This document shows positions 18,752-26,759 of a stretch of DNA of 64,000 nucleotides, in pieces (position 1 is the first letter of the stretch; each line of letters starts with the position of its first letter). A model generated the notes under the pieces. The model did no database searches and was not told where the DNA came from. It was given only the letters and a program-made list of their open reading frames with translations. This DNA comes from Nostoc edaphicum CCNP1411 (GTDB lineage: Bacteria; Cyanobacteriota; Cyanobacteriia; Cyanobacteriales; Nostocaceae): positions 6,905,001 through 6,969,000 of the forward strand of contig NZ_CP054698.1 of assembly GCF_014023275.1 (NCBI RefSeq). Reading direction: 5' to 3'. A program made the translations under genes and the position numbers.

Positions 18752-20647
18752 TTGACCGTGCGATCGCTTTCCCAAATTAGTCTCCCACAAACCGAGAATC
18801 ACAAACAGTCTCGTGCTTCTAGCCCGCCAGCCTTGCCAAAACGTGCATCTGGCGGTTTTGCTCTACTTGACAGCCTTCATCGCCACGGCGTTGATTATAT
18901 TTTTGGTTATCCTGGTGGAGCAATTCTACCAATTTACGACGACCTGTATAAGGTGGAAGCAACTGGTGCTATGAAGCACATTCTCGTAAGACACGAACAA
19001 GGCGCAGCCCACGCCGCTGACGGTTATGCCCGTGCCACAGGGAAAGTAGGAGTATGCTTTGGTACTTCTGGGCCAGGAGCAACTAACTTGGTAACAGGCA
19101 TCGCCACCGCCTATATGGACTCAATCCCAATGATTGTAGTCACGGGACAGGTAGCACGTCCGTCCATTGGTACAGATGCGTTTCAAGAAACCGATATTTA
19201 CGGGATTACTCTACCAATTGTCAAGCACTCTTATGTAGTGCGTGACCCCAAAGATATGGCGCGAATTGTCGCCGAAGCTTTCCACATTGCTAGTACTGGG
19301 CGTCCGGGGCCTGTTTTGATTGATGTCCCCAAAGATGTCGCTTTAGAAGAATTTGACTATGTACCTGTAAAACCAGGTTCAGTAAAGTTACGCGGTTATC
19401 GTCCCACGGTGAAGGGAAATCCTCGGCAAATTCATGCCGCGATTCAGTTGATTACTGAAAGTCGCCGTCCGCTATTGTATGTCGGTGGTGGTGCGATCGC
19501 AGCCGGCGCCCATGAAGAAATTAAACAACTAGCTGAATTATTCGATATCCCTGTCACCACAACCTTAATGGGGATCGGTGCATTTGACGAACATCATCCC
19601 CTAGCTTTGGGAATGTTGGGGATGCACGGTACTGCTTACGCTAACTTCGCCGTTAGTGATTGCGACTTGCTGATTTGCGTCGGCGCCAGATTTGACGATC
19701 GCGTTACAGGCAAGTTAGACGAATTCGCCTCCCGCGCCAAAGTCATTCACATCGACATCGATCCCGCAGAAGTTGGCAAAAACCGCATTCCCGAAGTGCC
19801 CATAGTGGGCGATGTGCGGAACGTGTTAGTAGACTTGTTGCGTCGATGTAAAGAAACAGGCGTCAAGGCGACACCGAATCAAAACCAAGAGTGGTTGAAT
19901 CTAGTTAACCGCTGGCGTGAAGAGTATCCTCTAATCGTGCCACAGCATCCCGACAGCATTTCACCCCAAGAAGTGATTGTAGAAGTTAGTCGCCAAGCAC
20001 CCCAGGCTTACTACACTACAGATGTCGGACAGCATCAAATGTGGGCAGCACAATTCCTAAAGAACGGCCCAAGGCGCTGGATTTCTAGCGCTGGTTTGGG
20101 AACGATGGGTTTTGGCTTACCTGCGGCAATGGGTGCGAAAGTAGCGTTTCCTGATGAAGAAGTCATCTGTATTAGCGGTGATGCTAGTTTCCAAATGTGT
20201 TTACAGGAACTAGGAACACTTGCACAGTATGGGATAAACGTCAAGACAATAATTATCAATAACGGCTGGCAAGGGATGGTGCGCCAGTGGCAGCAAGCCT
20301 TCTATGGTGAGCGTTACTCATGCTCCAACATGGAAGTAGGGATGCCAGACGTAGAGTTATTGGCAAAAGCTTATGGGATTAAAGGCATGGTAATTAGCGA
20401 TCGCAGTCAATTAAAAGATGCGATCGCCGAAATGCTAGCACACAAAGGCCCAGTGATTGTGAATGCCCACGTCACCAGAGACGAAAACTGCTATCCAATG
20501 GTAGCCCCTGGCAAGAGCAACGCTCAAATGGTTGGCTTGCAAAAGCAAGCGCCGAAAGCCGCAGCAGAGCCAGTGTATTGTAGTCATTGCAATGCTAAAA
20601 ATGCGCCTACTCACAACTTCTGCGCTGAGTGTGGGACAAAGCTGTAA
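18752..20647 (+). CDS. ilvB: Acetolactate synthase large subunit with C-terminal zinc ribbon
   Basis: This ThDP-dependent enzyme makes acetolactate from pyruvate, the first common step to valine, leucine and isoleucine. ThDP Glu is in [18 protein letters not shown]/central domain motifs [12 protein letters not shown] and [12 protein letters not shown]; the ThDP-Mg motif GDASFQM...[12 protein letters not shown]. Residues 1-575 cover the standard enzyme. The last 25 residues, [19 protein letters not shown], form an added four-Cys zinc ribbon that ordinary IlvB lacks. The start is TTG 18752 or GTG 18758. The regulatory subunit gene is not in the window. Confidence 0.95.
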   Translation: MTVRSLSQISLPQTENHKQSRASSPPALPKRASGGFALLDSLHRHGVDYIFGYPGGAILPIYDDLYKVEATGAMKHILVRHEQGAAHAADGYARATGKVGVCFGTSGPGATNLVTGIATAYMDSIPMIVVTGQVARPSIGTDAFQETDIYGITLPIVKHSYVVRDPKDMARIVAEAFHIASTGRPGPVLIDVPKDVALEEFDYVPVKPGSVKLRGYRPTVKGNPRQIHAAIQLITESRRPLLYVGGGAIAAGAHEEIKQLAELFDIPVTTTLMGIGAFDEHHPLALGMLGMHGTAYANFAVSDCDLLICVGARFDDRVTGKLDEFASRAKVIHIDIDPAEVGKNRIPEVPIVGDVRNVLVDLLRRCKETGVKATPNQNQEWLNLVNRWREEYPLIVPQHPDSISPQEVIVEVSRQAPQAYYTTDVGQHQMWAAQFLKNGPRRWISSAGLGTMGFGLPAAMGAKVAFPDEEVICISGDASFQMCLQELGTLAQYGINVKTIIINNGWQGMVRQWQQAFYGERYSCSNMEVGMPDVELLAKAYGIKGMVISDRSQLKDAIAEMLAHKGPVIVNAHVTRDENCYPMVAPGKSNAQMVGLQKQAPKAAAEPVYCSHCNAKNAPTHNFCAECGTKL

Positions 20648-20753
20648 CGCTTTTTGATAATTCAGACTAGAGAGGTAGGGGAGCAAGGAGAAGGGGAGAA
20701 AGATGCTAAAATTCCCCCTACTTCCTGCCCCTTTCTTCTTGCGTAGGTGTCGC

Positions 20754-21164
20754 TTAATCTTCCTGATTAGGTTGAGGTAAAGAAATATTTCCTAAGTAAT
20801 GCACTAAATCGCTTTGACTGGAGAAATCTAACAGCGCCTCAGCTAAGTCTTCTAGTTGAGTAATAGGCAATGTGCGAATCTGCTGTTCTATCTCTGGTTC
20901 AATCGCAGCAAACCGACGTGTTAAAAGACGCATAATCAGTTGTAGTGCCTCCTGTTTCTTTCCTCGTTCTTCTCCTTGTTGCAATCCCTTTTGCAGAATG
21001 TCTTGGTAAATCACAGATTCTTGCATAATTTCCTCTCTGAAAAGCTGTGTAATCAAACTTTTATCAAACCGCAAACCAGCTAAAACCTGTACACAAGCTG
21101 ATATATTTTGTCGCTCGTCTATTTCTTCAATCATATCGACAGCAGTAGCGACTTGAGTTAACAA
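20754..21164 (-). pseudogene. N-terminally truncated Rpn/DUF4351 protein
   Basis: The remaining 136 codons correspond to the C-terminal part of an Rpn-family recombination-promoting nuclease: the AGLRFDKSLITQLFREEIMQESVIYQDILQ region, a Glu/Lys/Gln hinge, then the DUF4351 tail LIMRLLTRRF...LPITQLEDLAEALLDF. The PD-(D/E)XK nuclease domain that should precede it is missing. Immediately upstream in the gene's direction the sequence turns into a dispersed repeat (21174-21313) found again at 62395-62533, so the break coincides with a repeat. The only start is a TTG. It is probably non-functional. Confidence 0.7.
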
Positions 21165-21173
21165 GTCGGCGGG

Positions 21174-21313
21174 TCTGACTTTTCACGTTATGTGGAAAAG
21201 CTAACGTGAAACCTAACCCCCTAACCCCCTTCCCTACTAGGGAAGGGGGAAAAGTTAAAGCCTCTCTCCTTGTAGGGGAGAGGTTTGGAGAGGGGTTTTC
21301 CAGATCCCGGTGA
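21174..21313 (+). repeat. Dispersed repeat, CTAACCCCCTTCCCT family, long form copy 1
   Basis: The first 33 bases (beginning tctgacttttcacgttatg) are identical at 62395-62427. The rest is the common pair of palindromes, ttccctactagggaa and ctctccttgtaggggagag, ending at ccagatcccgg. Short forms lacking the first 33 bases are at 29387-29474 and 51675-51764 (inverted). It fills most of the 21165-21457 spacer. Confidence 0.75.
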
Positions 21314-21457
21314 GTCGGTTCTGGCTAATGTCGCCAGTGGTAAAAGTGCAGGGTTAGCTAGACTCCAGTCTCCAACACTTGCATAGCCAATTTACTTGCA
21401 AGTAGTGAATTGTGCTGGTAACGGCTTTTGGAGAGCCAATCAAATGGAATAAGTGGA

Positions 21458-21895
21458 TTATTGCAGCAAAAGAGTTGTGCCGTTACCGTTAGTTGACGCA
21501 TTCGCAATTGCAGCTTGAGTAGGTTGGGTGGGAAGAACCGCTATAACTGGAGCAACTTTTGAATTAGTTTTTTTATTTCTTTTTCCATTAGAGCCGCCAG
21601 CTTTGGAATACTGTATACTGTTTCTGCCGTAGACAGTTGCAACTCCACTTAGCATTCGTTCAGACATTTCGGAGAGGGCTTTATCCATCTGGGTTATTGT
21701 TTTACGCGATTCTTCAAGATTGGATACAAGCGTATTATGAGCTTCTAACGTTGCACGGGTAGTGTTGATGAGGTAGTTGTAGGCTTCAATGGTTAATCCA
21801 TGTCCTAAATCCAGATTTTCATCAACGGATTTAAGCAAGGCGAGACGGAGTTGGGCTTTGTCAACAGCAGCAGAACCACGAGTTCTTAAAGACAT
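21458..21895 (-). CDS. Hypothetical protein with helical core and low-complexity tail
   Basis: The 145-residue protein begins MSLRTRGSAAVDKAQLRLAL, followed by a predicted helical region up to about residue 90 (TRATLEAHNTLVSNLEESRKTI could be coiled coil). After a basic patch (GKRNKKTNSK) comes a Pro/Thr/Ala/Asn/Gly-rich tail. I do not recognise a family. The ATG is preceded on its strand by a run of A/G (aaaaaaaaggat) that could hold a weak ribosome site. It is followed upstream by the 21-bp tandem array region. Confidence 0.65.
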   Translation of the reverse strand: MSLRTRGSAAVDKAQLRLALLKSVDENLDLGHGLTIEAYNYLINTTRATLEAHNTLVSNLEESRKTITQMDKALSEMSERMLSGVATVYGRNSIQYSKAGGSNGKRNKKTNSKVAPVIAVLPTQPTQAAIANASTNGNGTTLLLQ

Positions 21896-22562
21896 GAGAT
21901 ATCCTTTTTTTTTAAGAATTCCTTTTTCAACATAGTGGAGTATCCTTTTGCCTGAGATGGGTAGTTTTGTGGAATTATTTTATTGAAAGTTCAACAAAGT
22001 AATTACGAGTTTATCTGTATTTTTACTCATTTTTTATATCTATTTGTTGTTTGAGAATAAGTGCAATCAACAAATGCGATCGCCAAATCAACAAATGCGA
22101 ACTCCGAATCAGCAAATGCGAACTCCGAATCAGCAAATGCGAACTCCGAATCAACAAATGCGAACTCCGAATCAACAAATGCGAACTCCGAATCAACAAA
22201 TGCGATCGCCAAATCAGCAAATGCGATCGCCAAATCAACAAATGCGAACTCCGAATCAACAAATGCGATCGCTAAATCAACAAATGCGATCGCTAAATCA
22301 ACAAATGCGATCGCCAAATCAACAAATGCGAACTCCGAATCAACAAATGCGAACTCCGAATCAGCAAATGCGAACCCCAAAATAACATTAGAAAGAGGAA
22401 ACTAGAACATCTAATTCCCGTGAAGACTGAGTGGACTTTTAACCCTTTGGCATAAGAACTATCGAGATATCCTGTTCCCGATAGAGCTTTGTGTTCAAAA
22501 CATTGAATAGATGGGAACTCTAGCGAATAAGCTTAATTACAGTATCTCACCCAAAACTACCA
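21896..22562. other. Long spacer around the 21-bp tandem array
   Basis: The left 170 bases are AT-rich and probably hold the promoter of the minus-strand gene ending at 21458. The centre is the array 22065-22379. The right 180 bases lead to the permease-kinase gene with no further frame of note. Confidence 0.6.
22065..22379. repeat. 21-bp tandem repeat, 15 units
   Basis: Fifteen units of aatcaacaaatgcg plus seven variable bases run without interruption. Six units (1, 7, 8, 10, 11, 12) end in GCGATCGC followed by ca/ta; eight end in GCGAACTCCG; the last ends aacccca. Some have cagc in place of caac. As 21 is a multiple of three, five reading frames stay open through it, giving heptapeptide readings such as NQQMRTP or STNANSE; none has convincing gene context, so I treat it as non-coding. 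Confidence 0.9.
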
Positions 22563-25367
22563 ATGATGCCCCATTCTGCTCATCCCACTTTGGGCCAATC
22601 TTCTTACCCTCGCTTAACTAGAAGCCTAAGTGCTATTGAAAGTTGGGGCTTTGGTTTGACTGCTCATATTTCTTGGACAGCATTGGTTCCAGCAATTCAT
22701 TTTGCTCTCGGTTCCCAAGCTATTTTTGTCTGGATACCTGCGGTGATTTTTGGAATGCTGCTCAACTATCAAGTAAAACGCTTGGGTATGCATTTTATAA
22801 ATGTGGCAGGAGGAACACCTAACTATGCTAGTAAGCTACTGCAACACTACCCAGGACTTGCTAGCTATGCAGCAATTGGATACCTTCTCAATTGGGTTTC
22901 TTACTTAGCAGTTAATACAATCGTACTTAAAGACTTAATTAAGGTGAATTTAGAAGCGCTGGGTATTGCCTGTCCAGACATACTTCTGGAGATTAGCTTT
23001 ACACTGTTGCCGTTCATCGTCGCCTTTAGTGGTACTCGCGCCCTGAGTATTTTACATCTGTTTTTTGTAATTCCAGCCTTTGGACTGTTAATGATTTTCT
23101 GCGTCCAAGGTCTGTGTTGGTTAGCCTTTTCTCCCGCTAGTCCTGGGTTTTTCCCTAGCAATTGGCCACCTTTGAGCTTCGTGGATTGGGCAAAGTGGTT
23201 CTTTTTCGTCACCTATGCAACTTACAGCTGTGAAACAGCTTCTTCTTTTGTTGCCGATAGCCGCCACCCTACCCAGACGCTACGCTTTCTAGATGTTGCC
23301 GCTTGGATGATGCCACCCATCTTTTTAGGAGGGTCTTGGGTGGTGATGCGGTTAGCAACAAATCCCAACCTTCAAGACAATGCTTTCCTAAATCTTGTAG
23401 CGGCTTCCCAGCCTTTTTGGGGAAGATTTGCTGGTGTAAGTGTTTCTTTTTTGCTAGTAGCTGCAAGTCTTTTAGGTTCGGCAACGGTGGTTTCTAATTG
23501 CCCGCGAATTTTGTATCAATTGGCTTTAGAGAAACACATCTCACCAGTATTTTCCGTTGTATCACGTCGGGGTGTGTTTGCCCCAGCATTGACATTAACA
23601 CTGATATTGTGCTTAATCTATCTGATTTGGGGAGATGTCGCGCGAATCGTTGCTGTTGGTAACGTCGGTTGGTTTGTCTCCTTTATGTTACTGCATCTAG
23701 GGCTTTGGCTCCGGCGCGATCGCTCGGAAGTTTTGTTCCCTCGCATATCTTTGGGTATTCTGCTAATAGAAGTTGTAGTGCTGTTGGTGGGTGGACTAGC
23801 CTGGGGTTGGCTCAACTTGCTCATTGGGTTATTATTTCCCATTGGTGTCATGGCAATAGATGCAGTGATTCGCCGGGTAAACTTCCCTCCGTTCCATCCC
23901 AGTTGGTGGATGCAGCGATATCGCACGCGTCCTGTGATAATTATCAAAGATTCAGTAATTCTTCAGGTGAGCATCCTGATTTTTTTATTGTGTAGTGCAG
24001 TGGCAATTGGCTGGTTATTTGGTGTCAAACTTAATCAAGTCGCAACTGCGGGGGGTGAAAATATATTTGTAGTGCTGCTAATGAGTGTGGCATTTGTGGG
24101 AGTTGCGATCGCTTGTTGGACAAGTTTACCGCAAGTGGTTGCGATCGCAGAAGCCAGAGAAGCTGCCGAACACCTGTTTACTGTCGCCCAGGATGGTATT
24201 TTAGTCGTAGATGATCAAGGCATTATCCAGCAAGCTAACCCAGCTACCGAATCTTTCTTTGGTGTCAGCCCATCTGAGTTGCAGGGAAATTACCTCAACA
24301 AATGGCTACCTGCATTAGTCTACTATCCAGACCAGTGGATAAAGCGTAGCGAACAAACCCTACTCAGCAATGGGAAAAACAGAACCTTGGAAGTTTCCAT
24401 TTCAGATAGACCCCATCAAGATTTTCAAGAGTATGTTGTCATTCTCCACGACATTACCCAGCGTAAGCAAGCAGAGCAGATATTGCGATATTCAGAAGCA
24501 CAATTGCGCCAAGAGGCAAAACAGCTAGCATCTCAATTAGTGCAGAGTGAAAAAATGTCCAGTTTGGGGCAGTTGGTAGCAGGTGTAGCGCACGAAATCA
24601 ACAACCCAGTCAACTTTATTTATGGCAATATTGCCCATGCCAATCAATATATCCAAGATTTACTAAGACTACTGCAACTATATCAGTACAACTATCCTAA
24701 TCCCGGAACGGAAATTAAAAAAGAAACAGAAGCCATCGACTTAGATTTTCTGATTGCAGACTTACCAAACTTGCTCACTTCTATGACAGTTGGTGCCGAA
24801 CGAATCACAGAAATCGTCTTATCTCTGCGAAACTTTTCGCGGTTAGATGAAGCAGAAATGAAAGCTGTGAATATCCATGAGGGCATAGATAATACGTTGA
24901 TGATTCTGGAACATCGCCTCAAACCTAAATCTAACTATCTAGCAATTGAGGTGATCAAAGAGTACGGTGACTTGCCATTAGTAGAATGTTATGCTGGACA
25001 ACTGAATCAAGTATTTATGAATCTTTTAGCAAATGCGATCGATGCTTTAGAAGAGGCAGTGGAAAATGGTGAGTGGGGAATAGAGAAAGCAGCACTCTCT
25101 ACTCCCCAAATTTATATTCATACTCAACTCACTAGCGACAATCAAGTAGTTATTCGCATTGGTGACAATGGTATAGGCATTCCAGAAAACGTACAAAAAC
25201 ATTTATTTGAGCCATTTTTTACTACTAAACCAATTGGTAAAGGTACTGGGTTAGGTTTATCTATTAGTTACCAAATTATCACTCAAAAACATCGGGGAAA
25301 ATTACAATGTATTTCTGCTCCTGGTGAAGGAACAGAATTTTTAATTGTAATTCCGTTAAACCAGTAA
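22563..25367 (+). CDS. Amino-acid-permease-like sensor histidine kinase fusion
   Basis: Residues 1 to about 530 form an APC-superfamily permease with about 12-14 membrane helices (starting SLSAIESWGFGLTAHISWTA). A PAS domain follows (about 540-650, HLFTVAQDGILVVDDQGIIQ), then a coiled linker and a histidine kinase: phosphoacceptor LVAGVAHEINNPVNF with His677, N box NQVFMNLLANAIDA, GDNGIGIPE, and GTGLGLSIS. The kinase end resembles cyanobacterial PAS kinases. The arrangement recalls CbrA, whose sensor is an SSS-type transporter, but the transporter family is different. It may sense transport or binding of an amino acid or related solute. No response regulator is nearby. Confidence 0.88.
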   Translation: MMPHSAHPTLGQSSYPRLTRSLSAIESWGFGLTAHISWTALVPAIHFALGSQAIFVWIPAVIFGMLLNYQVKRLGMHFINVAGGTPNYASKLLQHYPGLASYAAIGYLLNWVSYLAVNTIVLKDLIKVNLEALGIACPDILLEISFTLLPFIVAFSGTRALSILHLFFVIPAFGLLMIFCVQGLCWLAFSPASPGFFPSNWPPLSFVDWAKWFFFVTYATYSCETASSFVADSRHPTQTLRFLDVAAWMMPPIFLGGSWVVMRLATNPNLQDNAFLNLVAASQPFWGRFAGVSVSFLLVAASLLGSATVVSNCPRILYQLALEKHISPVFSVVSRRGVFAPALTLTLILCLIYLIWGDVARIVAVGNVGWFVSFMLLHLGLWLRRDRSEVLFPRISLGILLIEVVVLLVGGLAWGWLNLLIGLLFPIGVMAIDAVIRRVNFPPFHPSWWMQRYRTRPVIIIKDSVILQVSILIFLLCSAVAIGWLFGVKLNQVATAGGENIFVVLLMSVAFVGVAIACWTSLPQVVAIAEAREAAEHLFTVAQDGILVVDDQGIIQQANPATESFFGVSPSELQGNYLNKWLPALVYYPDQWIKRSEQTLLSNGKNRTLEVSISDRPHQDFQEYVVILHDITQRKQAEQILRYSEAQLRQEAKQLASQLVQSEKMSSLGQLVAGVAHEINNPVNFIYGNIAHANQYIQDLLRLLQLYQYNYPNPGTEIKKETEAIDLDFLIADLPNLLTSMTVGAERITEIVLSLRNFSRLDEAEMKAVNIHEGIDNTLMILEHRLKPKSNYLAIEVIKEYGDLPLVECYAGQLNQVFMNLLANAIDALEEAVENGEWGIEKAALSTPQIYIHTQLTSDNQVVIRIGDNGIGIPENVQKHLFEPFFTTKPIGKGTGLGLSISYQIITQKHRGKLQCISAPGEGTEFLIVIPLNQ

Positions 25368-25452
25368 GCTATCAGAGTGTCTCAAACCCCTGAATTACAT
25401 TGATTATAAGTTTTGATCCCTAAGATAGGATTTAACAAGTAAATAGGCTCTC
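25368..25452. other. Spacer with a possible decayed CRISPR repeat
   Basis: Bases 25410-25433 (gttttgatccctaagatagg) resemble the first two thirds of the array repeat but with several differences. See findings; the match could be chance. Confidence 0.2.
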
Positions 25453-25733
25453 AGAGGATGTTTGAAAAGTCCTCTTGTTGGTATCAAAAGTTTTAGATCC
25501 CTCAAAGTCTCCCTTTTTAAGGGAGACTTTGATTCCGGCTCCCCCCTTGCAAAGGCTACGGTGTACACACAAGTCAAATTACCCGGGAGGGTTAGGGTGG
25601 GGTAAAACTGACGCGAAAAAACATGTGAGTAAACTATTTTAGACTTCTGTATACACCGTAGCCTTTTTAATGGGAATCTAAAAGTGTCTAAAAGTGTCTA
25701 AAGTCACAGCGAAATACTTTTCAAACAGCCTCT
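25453..25733. mobile_element. MITE-like element abutting the CRISPR trailer end
   Basis: The ends agaggatgtttgaaaagt (25453-25470) and acttttcaaacagcctct (25716-25733) are inverses with one mismatch in 18. Inside, a second inverted pair, ggctacggtgtacacacaag (25554 on) and ttctgtatacaccgtagcc (to 25663), is shared with 13525-13770 and 33305-33537. No coding frame. The right end overlaps the first two bases of the surviving part of the degenerate CRISPR repeat. Confidence 0.65.
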
Positions 25734-26475
25734 AATAGGGATTTTGATGAATTGCAATTCCTGTTTTTATCTTTCTTTTTCCAATCTTCATCTGTTTCAA
25801 TCCCTAATAGGGATTTTGATGAATTGCAATAGATTCGCCAGTACCCTGATCCTGTTAGCGGTCTGTTTCAATCCCTAATAGGGATTTTGATGAATTGCAA
25901 TCCAAACCGTCGGACTTGGCATTACCGACACTGTTCGAGGTTTCAATCCCTAATAGGGATTTTGATGAATTGCAATTGGAATTTAGAAAGATTCCAGCTT
26001 CATCAAGGCAGTTTCAATCCCTAATAGGGATTTTGATGAATTGCAATCTGACATTTTGAAGAACGCTTTAAATATCAATGTTTCAATCCCTAATAGGGAT
26101 TTTGATGAATTGCAATAATATTAGCAAGCTGCTTTTGCTGTAATAGTTTGTTTCAATCCCTAATAGGGATTTTGATGAATTGCAATTTGCGCGACCGCAG
26201 GAAGGATACTAAAAGCGGAGAAAACAACGTTTCAATCCCTAATAGGGATTTTGATGAATTGCAATTCTACCAGATGAAAAGGGAGATATGGAAGAATTTG
26301 TTTCAATCCCTAATAGGGATTTTGATGAATTGCAATCGTGTTCACGTCGCTTGATGACTAATCCTACCTAAGTTTCAATCCCTAATAGGGATTTTGATGA
26401 ATTGCAATTTTTTGTTTTCTGTCAACATCTCACCATCTGTTTCAATCCCTAATAGGGATTTTGATGAATTGCAAT
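25732..26475 (-). CRISPR. CRISPR array, 11 repeats (one degenerate), 10 spacers
   Basis: Ten perfect 37-base repeats start at 25794, 25865, 25940, 26011, 26080, 26150, 26229, 26300, 26372 and 26439; on the plus strand each begins gtttcaatccctaataggga and ends gatgaattgcaat. A further repeat (25732-25758) keeps only its last 27 bases. Spacers are 30-42 bases (35, 34, 38, 34, 32, 33, 42, 34, 35, 30). Read on the minus strand the repeat ends in ATTGAAAC, the usual crRNA 5' handle, so transcription is probably from right to left, with the leader right of 26475 and the degenerate repeat as the old end. No cas gene is in the window. Confidence 0.96.
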
Positions 26476-26759
26476 AGCGGCAGCCCGAAAGCCAAGCTGT
26501 ATTTAGTTTTCAAGGTGCGGTTGCGCGAATCTAGAGCAATAATAGCATTAGAGAATTCCTTTGGGAAGAGTATCGAGAAAGATTGAAGGCTAAAACCCAA
26601 GTTTTGTAAGCATTTCAGAGATTGCGCGGATGGCAATTGGGCAACAAGTGGGGTGAAATGCTTGCTGGTATTGAGATAGAAGCACTTTCTTGAGGCTGTA
26701 GAATTTCTACACCTACCCTTTCGCGCATTTGACATCTAGGAACCTAAGCAGAAAGAGGA
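26476..26759 (-). promoter_or_regulatory. Probable CRISPR leader region
   Basis: If the array is read on the minus strand, its leader lies here. On that strand, about 40-60 bases before the first repeat, there is a -10-like tattat followed by gcgcaaccgcaccttgaaaa and ctaaatac. The farther part also contains a 10-base inverted pair (aagcatttca at about 26608 and tgaaatgctt at about 26654). No gene is supported here. The assignment rests on repeat orientation, not on a known leader match. Confidence 0.45.

Noticed and set aside
22027..22405. Open frames of 74-117 codons in several frames on both strands through the 21-bp array
   Set aside because: They are open only because 21 is divisible by three; the peptides are simple heptad repeats and no frame has a ribosome site or domain.
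26148..26354. 68-codon frame in the CRISPR array
   Set aside because: It consists of translated CRISPR repeats and spacers.
26442..26735. 97-codon minus-strand frame next to the array
   Set aside because: It begins in the leader-side spacer and runs into the last repeat; no recognised domain, and a leader is expected here.
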